A stretch of 64,000 nt of DNA from Ketobacter sp. MCCC 1A13808 (GCF_009746715.1 NZ_VRKW01000002.1:124001-188000), one strand, 5' to 3'; counted from the stretch's first letter, positions 29,214-39,567 are shown. Numbers and translations are program-made. Notes: generated by a model not told the origin, from the sequence alone.

Positions 29214-29579
29214 ATGATTGAAAAACGTAATTTTACCCGCATCGCTTTTGACGCCAACGCTCGGCTGCACAAAGGGGAAGAGAGCTGCCCCACTAAGCTA
29301 TTGGATATTTCCCTTAAGGGGGCGTTGGTTAAACAGCCTGAAGCCTTGCCCCTGAGCAAGGACGACCAGGTCACACTGTATTTACTATTGAGTGATGAGG
29401 AAACGGAGATCTGCATGCAAGGCAAAGTCGCCCACCTTGCTGCGGAGCAGGTCGGGATCGTGTGTGAACATATCGATGTGGACAGCGCCTCGCATTTACG
29501 CCGTATTGTGGAGCTTAACACCGGAAGTGAGTTTCTGCTGGAACGGGAAATCGAAGCCCTGATTAATTACGGATCGTAA
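29214..29579 (+). CDS. Single-domain PilZ protein
   Basis: 121 aa. A PilZ domain covers nearly the whole protein: RNFTRIAF near residue 5 supplies the arginine cluster and LDISLKGALV (about 29-38) the (D/N)xSxxG motif, both needed to bind cyclic-di-GMP. With no attached output domain it probably acts by protein-protein contact. It stands alone, convergent with radA (24 bases between stops). Confidence 0.9.
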   Translation: MIEKRNFTRIAFDANARLHKGEESCPTKLLDISLKGALVKQPEALPLSKDDQVTLYLLLSDEETEICMQGKVAHLAAEQVGIVCEHIDVDSASHLRRIVELNTGSEFLLEREIEALINYGS

Positions 29580-29603
29580 CAGTTACGCTGTAGCGCATTT
29601 TCT

Positions 29604-30965
29604 TCACAGGGCGTCCAATGCCTGCTCCAACCGCGCAACCGCAATGACTTCCAAACCTTCGATCGGCGCTTTGGGTTGGTTACCTTTTGGAACAATAGCG
29701 CGAGTAAAGCCGTGCTTGGCTGCTTCCCGTAAACGCTCCTGCCCACTGGGTACCGGACGAATTTCCCCCGACAAACCGATCTCGCCGAATACAATCAGAT
29801 GACTGTCCAACGCTAAATTGCGCAGACTGGACACCACCGCCACCAACACAGCAAGATCCGAGCCGGTCTCCAGCACTTTTACGCCTCCCACCACGTTCAC
29901 AAACACGTCCATGCCCAGGGTGGCCACACCACCGTGACGGTGCAACACCGCTAACAGCATCGCCAACCGGTTTTGGTCCAGGCCCACCGCAACCCGGCGG
30001 GGGTTGCCTAACTGACTGTCGTCAACCAAGGCCTGTACTTCGACCAGCAAGGGCCGACTGCCCTCCCGGGTTACCATCACAATGCTGCCGGGAATCGGTT
30101 GGTCATAACGGGACAAAAAAATCGCAGAAGGATTACTCACCTCGCGCAGCCCCTTATCGGTCATGGCGAACACCCCAAGCTCGTTCACCGCACCGAAACG
30201 GTTTTTCACAGCGCGGATCATGCGGAAACGGTTGTCTTGCTCACCCTCGAAATACAGCACACTGTCCACCATGTGCTCCAGCACCCGAGGCCCGGCCAAT
30301 GCGCCCTCTTTTGTCACGTGGCCCACCAGAAATAAGGCGGTGCCTGTTTGTTTGGCAAAACGCACCAGAGCCGCGGCGCATTCGCGCACCTGAGACACCC
30401 CGCCAGGAGCCGAGCTTAATCCTTCGCTGTACACGGTCTGAATCGAATCCACCACCATCACACGGGGCTTTTCCAGATTCGCCGTAGCGAGGATATTTTC
30501 AATGCTGGTTTCCGACATCAGGCGCAGCTGATCCATGGGTAAATCCAGCCTCCGCGCGCGCAAGGCAACCTGCTGCAAAGACTCCTCACCGGTGATATAA
30601 AGCGCCTTGCGTTGCGCCGCAAGAAAAGTCATGGTTTGCAGCAGGATAGTCGATTTGCCAATACCTGGATCACCCCCGATCAAGACCACCGAGCCCTCAA
30701 CCAAGCCCCCACCCAATACCCGGTCCAGCTCTTCAGTGCCGGTGGTGGTGCGCGGCTCTTCCACCATTTCAACAGCCGCCATCGTGGTGACTTTGCGGGC
30801 CTCTCCGGCCCAGCTTGATTTGCCGCCGCGATTGGACGACATACCACGATCCGGGTTGAACTCAGCCAGCGTATTCCAGGCACTGCAATCGGCGCACTGT
30901 CCTGCCCATTTGGCAGACACGCTGCCACAATCACTGCACACAAACTGGGTCTTAGCTTTTGCCAT
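29604..30965 (-). CDS. radA: DNA repair protein RadA
   Basis: 453 aa. N-terminal C4 zinc finger (FVCSDCGSVSAKWAGQCADC, about 8-27), RecA-like core with Walker A GGDPGIGKSTILLQ, the RadA-specific KNRFG motif (RAVKNRFGAVNELG) and a C-terminal Lon-like domain (GEIGLSGEIRPV). It promotes branch migration of recombination intermediates. It follows alr by 41 bases in the dnaB-alr-radA series. Confidence 0.97.
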   Translation of the reverse strand: MAKAKTQFVCSDCGSVSAKWAGQCADCSAWNTLAEFNPDRGMSSNRGGKSSWAGEARKVTTMAAVEMVEEPRTTTGTEELDRVLGGGLVEGSVVLIGGDPGIGKSTILLQTMTFLAAQRKALYITGEESLQQVALRARRLDLPMDQLRLMSETSIENILATANLEKPRVMVVDSIQTVYSEGLSSAPGGVSQVRECAAALVRFAKQTGTALFLVGHVTKEGALAGPRVLEHMVDSVLYFEGEQDNRFRMIRAVKNRFGAVNELGVFAMTDKGLREVSNPSAIFLSRYDQPIPGSIVMVTREGSRPLLVEVQALVDDSQLGNPRRVAVGLDQNRLAMLLAVLHRHGGVATLGMDVFVNVVGGVKVLETGSDLAVLVAVVSSLRNLALDSHLIVFGEIGLSGEIRPVPSGQERLREAAKHGFTRAIVPKGNQPKAPIEGLEVIAVARLEQALDAL

Positions 30966-31006
30966 TGCGCTCTAAACCTTAAAAAATGGATTATAAAAAA
31001 TGAATC

Positions 31007-32098
31007 TTAAAGTTCTGCCTCTGAATACACCCGCGCTACCCGCTGGGTGACCTGACACATTAATTCGTAATTGATCGTTCCGGCCCACTGCGCAACTTCT
31101 TCTATGGGTAGCCCCGGTCCCCAAAGCGTTACCGGAGTATGCAACGGCAAAGCGCCAAGCTGACTCACATCCACTGCCAGCATATCCATGGAAACGCGGC
31201 CAATCACCGGGCAACGCACATTCTGAATTAACACCTGCGCCTGACTGTTGATATGGCGGGGATAACCATCACCGTAGCCAATGGTGACGATGGCTACTCG
31301 AGTGTCACGCAGTGCTCTCCAGGTGGCGCCATAGCCGACGCTGTCCCCAGCACAAACAGTGCGCAAGGAAAAGATGCGTGCCTGCAAGTGCATGACCGGT
31401 TTCAGATTAACATTGCTGGCCGAACGATGGGGCAACGGCGACGCACCATAGAGCATCAAGCCCGGCCGCACCCATTGGTAATGATGATCCGGTGCGGTGA
31501 GCACCGCAGCCGAATTTGCCAGGCTGGCATTCGTTGCGGCGCAGCGGTCTACCAGCTCGGTAAAGCGTGCGCACTGCTCATCGGTTAACGGGTGGGCGCT
31601 TTCATCAGCGCAGCCCAGATGGCTCATCAGCACCACTGACTGCACTTTATCGCTGCGTTGCAACCGGTTCCAGGTCGCCAGACAATCCGCTGGCGCTAAC
31701 CCCAGGCGGTGCATACCGGTATCAATCTTAAGCCACACCGCAACCGCTTCCGGAATCGGTGTATTGAAGAGCAAGTCGAGCTGCCACTGCGCGTGCACCA
31801 CTATCTGAAAACCAAGCGCCGATGCTTGCTGTAACTGATCCGCGTCCATTACGCCTTCCAGTAGCAGAAGCGGCGCTTTAACACCGGCTTTATGCAAAAT
31901 CAGGGCTTCGCTGAAGGTTGCTACCCCGAAAGCATCGCTGCCCAGCAGGGCTTGGGCGACCCGTACGCTGCCATGCCCATAACCGTCGGATTTGATCACC
32001 GACAACACCCGGCTGCGGGGAGCCAACCTTCGCACTTCTTGTAAATTGTGGCGTAAAGCGGCCAGATCAATCTCGGCCCAGGCTCTAGTATTCTCCAT
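31007..32098 (-). CDS. alr: Alanine racemase
   Basis: 363 aa from the ATG at 32098 (MENTRAWAEIDLAALRHNLQ), which overlaps the end of dnaB by 14 bases; an upstream in-frame TTG is less likely. The PLP lysine is in VLSVIKSDGYGHG (unusual SDG where most have ANA), and the catalytic tyrosine region is GDSVGYGATWRA. It makes D-alanine for peptidoglycan. The dnaB-alr order is conserved in gammaproteobacteria. Confidence 0.95.
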   Translation of the reverse strand: MENTRAWAEIDLAALRHNLQEVRRLAPRSRVLSVIKSDGYGHGSVRVAQALLGSDAFGVATFSEALILHKAGVKAPLLLLEGVMDADQLQQASALGFQIVVHAQWQLDLLFNTPIPEAVAVWLKIDTGMHRLGLAPADCLATWNRLQRSDKVQSVVLMSHLGCADESAHPLTDEQCARFTELVDRCAATNASLANSAAVLTAPDHHYQWVRPGLMLYGASPLPHRSASNVNLKPVMHLQARIFSLRTVCAGDSVGYGATWRALRDTRVAIVTIGYGDGYPRHINSQAQVLIQNVRCPVIGRVSMDMLAVDVSQLGALPLHTPVTLWGPGLPIEEVAQWAGTINYELMCQVTQRVARVYSEAEL

Positions 32099-33473
32099 AA
32101 TTGTTGTGCGCCAGATCCTCAAAGCGGGTGTAACGGCCCAGGAAGGCCAGACGAACAGTACCGATGGGACCGTTCCGCTGTTTACCTATGATGATTTCCG
32201 CCGTACCTTTGTCGTCAGAATCCTCGTTATAAACTTCATCACGATAAATAAACATGATGATATCCGCATCCTGCTCGATCGCTCCGGATTCCCGCAAATC
32301 CGACATGATGGGCCGCTTGTTGGGCCGCTGTTCCAGACTACGGTTAAGCTGCGATAATGCAATCACCGGGCATTCCATCTCCTTTGCCAAGCCTTTCAGG
32401 GAGCGGGAGATTTCAGAGATTTCGTTGACCCGGTTTTCCGCCCCCGGCACTTGCATCAACTGCATATAGTCGATCATGATCAGACCGATTTCACCTTGAT
32501 CCCGGGCAACCCGGCGAGCCCGCGCACGGATCTCCGTAGGGCTCAAACCAGCAGAATCGTCGATAAAGAGTTTCTGTTCTGCCAACAGGCTGACGGCCGA
32601 GCTGAAACGAGGCCAGTCATCCTCCTCCAGCTTACCGGAGGTCACCCGCGACATATCAATACGCCCCAGTGAGGCCAGCATCCGCATCACGATCTGCTCC
32701 GACGGCATCTCCATACTGAACACCAAAACCGGCTTGCCGGTACGGATCAGCGCATTCTCTGCCATATTCATGGAAAACGTCGTTTTACCCATGGCCGGCC
32801 GTGCGGCCACCACCACCAAAGCGCCTGCCTGCAAGCCGGAGGTCTTTTCATCCAGATCAGTAAATCCCGTCGGGATACCAGTGAACTTCTCGTCAGATTT
32901 GAACATCTGATCAATCCGGTCCACAGTGGATTTGAGCACGTCTTTAATCGGTTGCGGGCCGCCTTTCTTGGAACCCTGTTCCGCAATGCCAAACACCTTA
33001 CGTTCCGCTTCATCCAGAAGCTCGGTAGAACTGCGCCCCTCCGGGTGGAACGCCGCGTCGGCAATTTCGCTGGAGATGGAAATCATCTGCCGCAGCACTG
33101 AGCGTTCCCGCACGATTTCAGCATAGGCTTTGATGTTACTGGCACTGGGCGTGTTCTTGGCCAGCAACGCCAGATACCCCATGCCGCCACTGTCCTCGAG
33201 AATACCGGCGTTATCCAATGCCTCACCCAGGGTCACCACATCAAAGGGGCGGCCCAGCTCCGCCAGCTGACTGATCGCCCGAAAAATCAGGCGATGGTCA
33301 CGACGATAAAAATCCACATCCGAAGTGATCTCAGACACGTCATCAAAGGTCTGGTTGTCCAGCATGAGACCGCCGATAACAGATTGTTCTGCTTCCACGG
33401 AATGAGGGGGTACTTTGATCGACGCCGATTGCATATCGGCATCCAGGGACAGCTCGATGGGCGATTCACTCAT
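32085..33473 (-). CDS. dnaB: Replicative DNA helicase DnaB
   Basis: 462 aa. The N-terminal DnaB domain (PPHSVEAEQSVIGGLMLDNQ, about 22-41) and the RecA-like ATPase with Walker A ARPAMGKTTFSMNMAE and VIALSQLNRSLEQRPNKRPI are intact. It unwinds DNA at the replication fork as a hexamer. It is separated from rplI by a terminator, so it has its own promoter in 33474-33592, and is translationally overlapped with alr. Confidence 0.97.
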   Translation of the reverse strand: MSESPIELSLDADMQSASIKVPPHSVEAEQSVIGGLMLDNQTFDDVSEITSDVDFYRRDHRLIFRAISQLAELGRPFDVVTLGEALDNAGILEDSGGMGYLALLAKNTPSASNIKAYAEIVRERSVLRQMISISSEIADAAFHPEGRSSTELLDEAERKVFGIAEQGSKKGGPQPIKDVLKSTVDRIDQMFKSDEKFTGIPTGFTDLDEKTSGLQAGALVVVAARPAMGKTTFSMNMAENALIRTGKPVLVFSMEMPSEQIVMRMLASLGRIDMSRVTSGKLEEDDWPRFSSAVSLLAEQKLFIDDSAGLSPTEIRARARRVARDQGEIGLIMIDYMQLMQVPGAENRVNEISEISRSLKGLAKEMECPVIALSQLNRSLEQRPNKRPIMSDLRESGAIEQDADIIMFIYRDEVYNEDSDDKGTAEIIIGKQRNGPIGTVRLAFLGRYTRFEDLAHNNYGEY

Positions 33474-33592
33474 AGGGTTTCAATGCGCTATATACTTTGT
33501 GCTTTTAAGGAAAGGAGTTGCGTCAAGTGTAACGGCTGTTCAAGTGGCAGTGCAAACAGTGACTGCGCTCAATAACAAGAGACTGAAACGAC

Positions 33593-33626
33593 AAAACTCC
33601 GGCAGCCCTTAAGCTACCAGAGTTTT
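33593..33626 (-). terminator. Terminator after rplI
   Basis: On the leftward strand a stem AAAACTCTGG / CCGGAGTTTT (one G-T pair, extended inside by AGC/GCT) ends in a T-run. It lies 62 bases after the rplI stop and ends the rpsF-priB-rpsR-rplI operon ahead of dnaB. Confidence 0.8.
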
Positions 33627-33687
33627 GCTAGGTATGACTGAAGCCTCCCGGCTTGTATCGGCTGCTATCAGCAGGCCGGCACAAGGC

Positions 33688-34140
33688 TTATTCGGGAACG
33701 ACAGAAACCTTGATGGTCGCAGTAACGTCGCTGTGCACCTGGATATCGAGTTCGAAATCACCGGTGTTGCGGATCGCACCGTTGGGCATAAGCACTTCCG
33801 CTTTAACGGTTTCTACACCAGCGGCGGTCAATGCATCTGCGATGTCACGAGTACCCACAGAACCAAACAGCTTGCCTTCATCACCGGACTTGGCGGGAAT
33901 CGTTACACTACCCAGTTCCGTGATTTTGTCAGCTCGCGCTTGCGCGGCGGCCTGTTGATCGGCAGCGGCTTTCTCAAGTTCGGCACGACGCTCTTCAAAA
34001 TATTTAATATTCTCTTCGGTAGCCGGAGCGGCTTTACCTTGAGGGATTAAGAAATTACGGCCGAAACCAGCACGTACTTTCACTTTGTCACCCAGTTCGC
34101 CCAGGTTACGGTTCTTTTCTAGTAAAATGACTTCCATCAC
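33688..34140 (-). CDS. rplI: Ribosomal protein bL9
   Basis: 150 aa. The N-terminal RNA-binding signature is [19 protein letters not shown] with [13 protein letters not shown] (about 27-39), then the long connecting helix ([16 protein letters not shown]) and C-terminal domain. The first Met is duplicated (MMEV); the second may be the real start. Its start overlaps the DUF2232 gene stop by four bases (ATGA type). Confidence 0.97.
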   Translation of the reverse strand: MMEVILLEKNRNLGELGDKVKVRAGFGRNFLIPQGKAAPATEENIKYFEERRAELEKAAADQQAAAQARADKITELGSVTIPAKSGDEGKLFGSVGTRDIADALTAAGVETVKAEVLMPNGAIRNTGDFELDIQVHSDVTATIKVSVVPE

Positions 34141-35003
34141 TCATACCTCTTTTGAATTCGTTTTCTAAAATCAACAAAACTGTCCATTACAGCTGCGGAG
34201 ATCAATAACATCACTCCCAACCCGGCGGACACTAATAAGCCCACATAAAAGAATACCAGTAGCGGCAGACTGTTCGGTTTGCGACCAAACAAACCGTGCA
34301 CCAACCCCAAGCTTGCCAGCAGTAACGGCATCACCGCACAAGGCAATACCATTCTTGCCTCCGGTTTGGCCTGAACCAGTATCAAAACCAGCATCAAACC
34401 TGCCGCCGCCATCGGTGTCAGACGCAGTTGATGAAACTCTGCCCTGAAACCGCCGGGGTTATACAATCGGGCCTGCAGCCAGCGCGCCAGCAGTAATGAA
34501 GCAATGGCGCCCAGCGTTGTAACCCAGGCCATGCCTTCCACTACCACACTGCGTACCGTGACTAACTCCAGCATGGCCTCGTTACCGGTTTTTTTCAGTT
34601 CCGCTTCAAATGCATCAAAGCTGGGCTGAAACAGGGTAACCAGATGGTCTACTTTGGCTGCGGCCAAGCTTTGAATTGACAGCATATACAGAGCAGAAAC
34701 CACACCGGCGGCAATCACCGCCCAAGCTAACGACCTTGTACCCGCCAAAACCACAGCAGCCACTACAGCAGCCAGCACCAAACCGAGCTGAGAAACATCT
34801 CCGGCCGGCCAATGTACCATTACCGCAACCGCCGCTGCGCCCAAAAACGGGACAGCCGCGTCGCTAATACTCTTTCTTAAGGCAACCAGCGCAATCACTG
34901 CGCCGGATGTCCAGCCAAGCCCGGGCACCATGGCCAGGGCTACAGCGGCAGCGAGCGCCTGAAAGGGCCCGCTCATGATCCACTTTGCCAGTGACGACAT
35001 CAT
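34137..35003 (-). CDS. DUF2232-type membrane protein
   Basis: 288 aa with about eight hydrophobic helices and no enzymatic motif. Its position between rpsR and rplI and its composition ([20 protein letters not shown] at 26-45, then the segment [20 protein letters not shown]) match the DUF2232/YybS-like inner-membrane proteins found in this ribosomal operon in many gammaproteobacteria. Role unknown. Four-base overlap with rplI indicates coupled translation. Confidence 0.85.
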   Translation of the reverse strand: MMSSLAKWIMSGPFQALAAAVALAMVPGLGWTSGAVIALVALRKSISDAAVPFLGAAAVAVMVHWPAGDVSQLGLVLAAVVAAVVLAGTRSLAWAVIAAGVVSALYMLSIQSLAAAKVDHLVTLFQPSFDAFEAELKKTGNEAMLELVTVRSVVVEGMAWVTTLGAIASLLLARWLQARLYNPGGFRAEFHQLRLTPMAAAGLMLVLILVQAKPEARMVLPCAVMPLLLASLGLVHGLFGRKPNSLPLLVFFYVGLLVSAGLGVMLLISAAVMDSFVDFRKRIQKRYE

Positions 35004-35019
35004 ACTGGCTCAAATATTC

Positions 35020-35247
35020 CTATTTGTGTGAATCTGAATACGGCAACAAAGCCAGGAAACGCGCGCGTTTAACGGCACGGGCCAGCTGACGTTGGTATTT
35101 CGCACTGGTGCCGGTAATACGGCTGGGTACGATTTTGCCGGTTTCGGTGATGTAATTTTTCAAAGTGTCCAGATCTTTATAATCAATCTCGACGACGCCT
35201 TCGGCGGTAAAACGGCAGAATTTTCTGCGGCGATAAAAACGTGCCAT
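35020..35247 (-). CDS. rpsR: Ribosomal protein bS18
   Basis: 75 aa, standard length. [20 protein letters not shown] at the N-terminus and [20 protein letters not shown] in the body are diagnostic. It pairs with S6 in the small-subunit platform. It lies 20 bases after priB. Confidence 0.98.
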   Translation of the reverse strand: MARFYRRRKFCRFTAEGVVEIDYKDLDTLKNYITETGKIVPSRITGTSAKYQRQLARAVKRARFLALLPYSDSHK

Positions 35248-35267
35248 GGTCGGCTCCTGTTATTCAA

Positions 35268-35588
35268 TTAACGCAATTCAATGTGCTGTGCGTGTAATAC
35301 CAATTGGGTTGCAGAGCTGTCTTTATAGTTCCGGCGGGATAAAAACCCGGTTACTTGAAGACGGTCGCTCACGGCCAGAGGTTCGCAATGTTCTGTTATT
35401 TCCCGGCCCCGTGCCTCGACTTTTATTCTGCATAACACTTCCCGTGCTACGCCCGCCTCTTCCTGACGGGATCGATGTTCCAACATAAAGCTATAATGGG
35501 GAACACCACCGGGTGTGTAACGTAATCCTAAAACTTCCGTTACCGTACCACTCAGAATCAGTTGATTGCTTTCCACTTGGGGGTTCAC
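35268..35588 (-). CDS. priB: Primosomal replication protein PriB
   Basis: 106 aa OB-fold single-strand DNA-binding protein. NQLILSGTVTEVLGLRYTPG (8-27), HYSFMLEHRSRQEEAG and LQVTGFLSRRNYKDSSATQL match PriB. It links PriA and DnaT in replication restart. Its position between rpsF and rpsR is the standard gammaproteobacterial arrangement. Confidence 0.95.
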   Translation of the reverse strand: MNPQVESNQLILSGTVTEVLGLRYTPGGVPHYSFMLEHRSRQEEAGVAREVLCRIKVEARGREITEHCEPLAVSDRLQVTGFLSRRNYKDSSATQLVLHAQHIELR

Positions 35589-35626
35589 GTATCAGCGGCT
35601 ACTATCAGCAATCCAGCTCGCGGCGA

Positions 35627-36088
35627 TTATTCGTCGGAATCTGAATCATCATCGTCGGAATCGTCAGCGTCATTACTGTCGCTGTCGTTACGGTCACGAC
35701 TGCTGTTGTCACGGTCACCGGAGTTACGCGACTCGTAATCACGGCCACGTGATTCACCACGATCTTTCTCGTTGGATTTCACCAGGATAGATTGCTCAGT
35801 GACAGCTTCGTTACGACGGATCACCATGTTACGCAGTACAGCGTCGTTGAATTTGAATGCACTGGTCAGTTCATCAAGAACGTCCTGGGCGCATTCCACA
35901 TTCAACATGACATAGTGTGCTTTATGAATTTTGTTAATCGGGTAGGCCAGTTGGCGGCGGCCCCAATCTTCCAGACGATGAACACTGCCACCGCCTTCCT
36001 GGATCTGGCCTTTATAACGCTCAACCATACCGGGGACTTGTTCACTCTGATCAGGGTGAACCATAAAAATGATTTCGTAATGTCTCAT
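35627..36088 (-). CDS. rpsF: Ribosomal protein bS6 with long acidic tail
   Basis: 153 aa. The S6 fold spans 1-100 ([54 protein letters not shown]). The last 45 residues are an Arg/Asp/Ser-rich then almost pure Asp/Ser/Glu tail, longer than the E. coli tail, which RimK glutamylates. Whether the RimK-type enzyme at 2166, of a different subfamily, acts on it is unknown. First gene of the rpsF-priB-rpsR-DUF2232-rplI operon. Confidence 0.96.
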   Translation of the reverse strand: MRHYEIIFMVHPDQSEQVPGMVERYKGQIQEGGGSVHRLEDWGRRQLAYPINKIHKAHYVMLNVECAQDVLDELTSAFKFNDAVLRNMVIRRNEAVTEQSILVKSNEKDRGESRGRDYESRNSGDRDNSSRDRNDSDSNDADDSDDDDSDSDE

Positions 36089-36130
36089 GACATCTCCTTA
36101 CGGATTAAAGCCTCCCGCGTGCTCCCTCTC
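36089..36130 (-). promoter_or_regulatory. Possible S6:S18 autoregulatory leader of rpsF
   Basis: Immediately before the rpsF start the leader reads TTTAATCCGTAAGGAGATGTC. A CCG preceding the Shine-Dalgarno sequence is a feature of rpsF leaders bound by the S6:S18 complex to repress translation. The pairing that should present this CCG in a bulge was not worked out in full, so this is a suggestion. Confidence 0.35.
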
Positions 36131-36254
36131 AGGAACGATCGTGGTAAGGCAAGGAGTAAATGCTTACTTTGCTTAAACGAACTAGGTTCCCCCCAGGCAC
36201 AGAGCCCGAGGGATCGCGAATTCTATAGGAGGATTGCCGTAAACTCAAGCAGCT

Positions 36255-36998
36255 TTAAAGACGCTGGCGCAAGGCCTCAAACAAACAGACCCCGGCCGCC
36301 ACTGACACATTCAGGCTTTGGACATCGCCCTGCATGGGGATAAACACCAACTGATCGCAGTTTTCACGGGTAAGACGTCGCAGACCGCTGCCTTCAGCGC
36401 CCATCACCAATGCAATATTGTCTTTTAAATCAACGCTATAAAGGCTACTGGCAGTCTCATCCAGCTCTGTACCGATCACCCATATGCGTCGTTCCTGTAA
36501 CTCTTTTAACAATCGGGCCAGATTAGTAACCTGAACAAACGGCACCACTTCCGCCGCACCTACTGCCACGCGGCGCACCACCGGCGACAATCCGGCAGAC
36601 TTATCCCGGGTGGTTATCACGGCATCAACGCCGGCCGCATCGGCGCTGCGCAGCACTGCACCCAGATTATGGGGGTCGGTCACGGAATCCAAAACCAGTA
36701 GCAATACCGGACCGGACTTGTTATCCAAATAGGTATAAAGCTGATCTTCATCCCAGGACTGGGACAAGCGGCAGCGCGCCGCCACACCCTGATGATTGGC
36801 ATCCTGAAACTGATGATCCATGGCCTTCTTTGAGACCCGCTGACAGGTTACCCCCGCACGCTGCACCTGTTTCAGCAATGCTTCCAGGCGCACATCATCG
36901 CGCCCCTCCTGCAACTTCATTTCCAGCACCCTGTCCGGGTGCTTTTTTAATACTGCGCTAACGGTGTGAATTCCGTAGAGCCATTCCGGTTTGGACAT
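36255..36998 (-). CDS. rlmB: 23S rRNA (guanosine-2'-O)-methyltransferase RlmB
   Basis: 247 aa SPOUT methyltransferase. An N-terminal L30e-like substrate domain (about 1-75) precedes the SpoU motifs LDSVTDPHNLGAVLRSADAA, ALVMGAEGSGLRRL and IPMQGDVQSLNVSVAAGVCL. It 2'-O-methylates G2251 (E. coli numbering) in the peptidyl-transferase P-loop. It follows rnr by 67 bases, the conserved rnr-rlmB pair. Confidence 0.96.
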   Translation of the reverse strand: MSKPEWLYGIHTVSAVLKKHPDRVLEMKLQEGRDDVRLEALLKQVQRAGVTCQRVSKKAMDHQFQDANHQGVAARCRLSQSWDEDQLYTYLDNKSGPVLLLVLDSVTDPHNLGAVLRSADAAGVDAVITTRDKSAGLSPVVRRVAVGAAEVVPFVQVTNLARLLKELQERRIWVIGTELDETASSLYSVDLKDNIALVMGAEGSGLRRLTRENCDQLVFIPMQGDVQSLNVSVAAGVCLFEALRQRL

Positions 36999-37065
36999 AA
37001 AACGTAACTACCTACTGAACCTGCCTAACTACTGATACAAAGCTGCCGGTCAAAAGCACAGCCGG

Positions 37066-39567
37066 TTAACTTTTCTTGGGGCGGCCCTGCGCTTTGGCTT
37101 TTTTGGTTTTGGTTCGCGACTTCGCCTTTTTGGCGGCGGCCTTCACAATAGCATGACGGGACGACCCGGCTTTGGGTTTCTTGGGACCTTTGGCTTTTGG
37201 CTTGCCCTTCGACGGAGACTTTGCCTTACCTTCTGTCTTGGCTTGCTGCTTATCCTTGTTGCGCCGTGAACCGGATTTTTTACCCGGCGGACTGGTGCCG
37301 TCCTTATCTTTGCTCCAACGAACTTTTTTGCCGCCCGCCAGCAATTCAAAATCAATTTTACGATCGTCCAGATTAACTTTGGCGACACTCACCGTGATTT
37401 CTTCACCCAGACCAAACATCAACCCGGTGCGCTCGCCCACCAATCGATGACGCACTTCGTCGTAATGATAGTAATCACCTGTGAGCGAACTGACGTGCAC
37501 CAGCCCTTCCACATAAATGTCCTTCAACTCGACGAACAAACCAAAGTTGGTAACACCGGAAATGATCCCTTTGAACACATCCCCGATTTTATCGCTCATG
37601 TATTCACATTTGAGCCAGCCAATCACGTCCCAAGTGGCTTCATCGGCACGCCGCTCGGTCATGGAACACTGCTCGCCCAACTCGACCATCGCGGCCTGAC
37701 TGTACGGTAGGATTTTCTCTCTGGGAATATCAGGTGATCCCGGCACACGCTTGGTGTTCGGGCAATCAATACCGGAGCGGGCGTAATAACGCAGCGCCCG
37801 GTGCACCATTAAATCAGGGTAACGACGAATCGGCGAGGTGAAATGAGCATAAGCGCTATAGGCCAGCCCAAAGTGCCCTTTGTTTTCCGGGGAATACACC
37901 GCTTGGTTCATAGACCGCAACATCACCGTCTGAATCAGATCGTAATCGGGACGGTCTTTAATCTTAGCCAACACATCCTGATAATGTTCCGGCTTGGGAT
38001 CGCCACTGGCCACAAACGGAATATTCAGTTCTTTCAGAAAAATGCGCAGGTTTTCCAGCTTTTCGTTCTTCGGGCCTTCGTGCACACGATACAACGCTGG
38101 CAGCTTGTATTTCTGCAAAAACTTTGCCGCGCAGACATTGGCCGCCAGCATACACTCTTCGATTATCTTATGGGCGTCGTTGCGTTCGGTAGGAACAATA
38201 CGTTCAATTTTACGGTCTTCACCGAACTCGATTTTGGTTTCGGTGGTTTCAAAATCAATGGCGCCGCGCTCGGTGCGCTGGCCACGAAAGGCATGAAATA
38301 ATGCGTATAAATTTTCCAGGTGCGGCACAACTTCTTTGTATTCTGTGCGCAGATCCTGGCCTTCCCTGGACTCTGCTTCCTGCAGCATGGTGCCGACTTT
38401 ATTATAAGTTAGGCGTGCGTGGGAACAGATCACCCCTTCGTAAAAACAGTAACGACTAACGTTGCCTGCCGCGCTGACGCTCATCTCACAGACCATGGCA
38501 AGACGGTCAACATGCGGATTTAGGGAACACAGGCCGTTAGACAAATTCACTGGCAACATCGGCACAACATGCTCGGGAAAATACACCGAATTACCGCGTT
38601 TATGCGCCTCAATATCCAGCGGATCACCCGGGTGGACATAATGGGAGACATCGGCAATAGCCACATATAATTTCCAGCCACCGCTGCGCTTTTTCTCACA
38701 ATAAACCGCATCATCAAAGTCTTTTGCATCTTCGCCATCAATGGTCACAAATGGCGTTTTACGCAAATCGAAACGGTTTTCGTAGTCCTTCTTATCGACA
38801 CCATCGCCAAACTTTTCCGCAGCGGCTACTACCTCTTCAGGCCAGGTATGAGGTATATCGTGATTGCGGATCGCCACGTCGATTTCCATGCCCGGTGCCA
38901 TATGTTCACCGATAATCTCGATAATACGACCCACCGCCTTGGAGCGATAACTGGGCTGCTGTGCGATCTCGACAACCACAAACTGCCCATTTTTGGCTTT
39001 TAAAGGGTCGTCATTAGGGATTAATACATCCTGACTGATGCGCCGGTTCTCCGGCACCACAAAGCCGATATTGCTCTCTTTAAAGAAGCGCCCCACCAAG
39101 CGCTGGGTCTTGCGCTCCAGCACCTCTACGATAGTGGCTTCACGGCGACCGCGATTATCTAAACCGCTCTGCCGCGCCAGCACCTTGTCACCATCAAAGC
39201 CACAACGCATCTGGCGGGCACTCAAATACAGATCATCGCCACCGTCGTCCGGCTTCAGAAAACCGAAGCCATCGCGGTGACCGATAATCACACCCTTTAT
39301 CAGATCCATTTTCTCTGCCACGCCGTACGCATTACGCCGGTCAATCAATAATTGACCATCTCGAACCATGGCTTTTAAACGACGCCGCACCGCTTCAACG
39401 GGCTCATCATCAAACACGTCTAGCTCGGCACAGATCTGGCGGTGGGTCAGGGGCTTGCCCCTGTCATTGAGTAAATCGAGAATAAAATCGCGGCTGGGAA
39501 CAGGATTTTCGTATTTTTCAGCTTCTTTGCCTCGGTTGGGATCGTCCGACCAGGACCAATTCGTCAT
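37066..39567 (-). CDS. rnr: Exoribonuclease R
   Basis: 833 aa. The ATG at 39567 has AGGA seven bases upstream; another ATG six bases earlier would leave almost no spacing, so the second is chosen. Order: N-terminal HTH and cold-shock domains (IGHRDGFGFLKPDDGGDDLY), RNB nuclease core (FVTIDGEDAKDFDDAVYCE with the catalytic aspartates; YAHFTSPIRRYPDLMVHRA), S1 domain (KGIISGVTNFGLFVELKDIY), and an 85-residue Lys/Pro/Gly-rich basic tail. It degrades structured RNA 3' to 5'. Divergent from the tRNA-Leu gene. Confidence 0.97.
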   Translation of the reverse strand: MTNWSWSDDPNRGKEAEKYENPVPSRDFILDLLNDRGKPLTHRQICAELDVFDDEPVEAVRRRLKAMVRDGQLLIDRRNAYGVAEKMDLIKGVIIGHRDGFGFLKPDDGGDDLYLSARQMRCGFDGDKVLARQSGLDNRGRREATIVEVLERKTQRLVGRFFKESNIGFVVPENRRISQDVLIPNDDPLKAKNGQFVVVEIAQQPSYRSKAVGRIIEIIGEHMAPGMEIDVAIRNHDIPHTWPEEVVAAAEKFGDGVDKKDYENRFDLRKTPFVTIDGEDAKDFDDAVYCEKKRSGGWKLYVAIADVSHYVHPGDPLDIEAHKRGNSVYFPEHVVPMLPVNLSNGLCSLNPHVDRLAMVCEMSVSAAGNVSRYCFYEGVICSHARLTYNKVGTMLQEAESREGQDLRTEYKEVVPHLENLYALFHAFRGQRTERGAIDFETTETKIEFGEDRKIERIVPTERNDAHKIIEECMLAANVCAAKFLQKYKLPALYRVHEGPKNEKLENLRIFLKELNIPFVASGDPKPEHYQDVLAKIKDRPDYDLIQTVMLRSMNQAVYSPENKGHFGLAYSAYAHFTSPIRRYPDLMVHRALRYYARSGIDCPNTKRVPGSPDIPREKILPYSQAAMVELGEQCSMTERRADEATWDVIGWLKCEYMSDKIGDVFKGIISGVTNFGLFVELKDIYVEGLVHVSSLTGDYYHYDEVRHRLVGERTGLMFGLGEEITVSVAKVNLDDRKIDFELLAGGKKVRWSKDKDGTSPPGKKSGSRRNKDKQQAKTEGKAKSPSKGKPKAKGPKKPKAGSSRHAIVKAAAKKAKSRTKTKKAKAQGRPKKS

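Noticed and set aside
35792-36343. 183-codon frame opposite rpsF and the rlmB end
   Set aside because: Antisense to rpsF and its leader; composition reflects the opposite strand.
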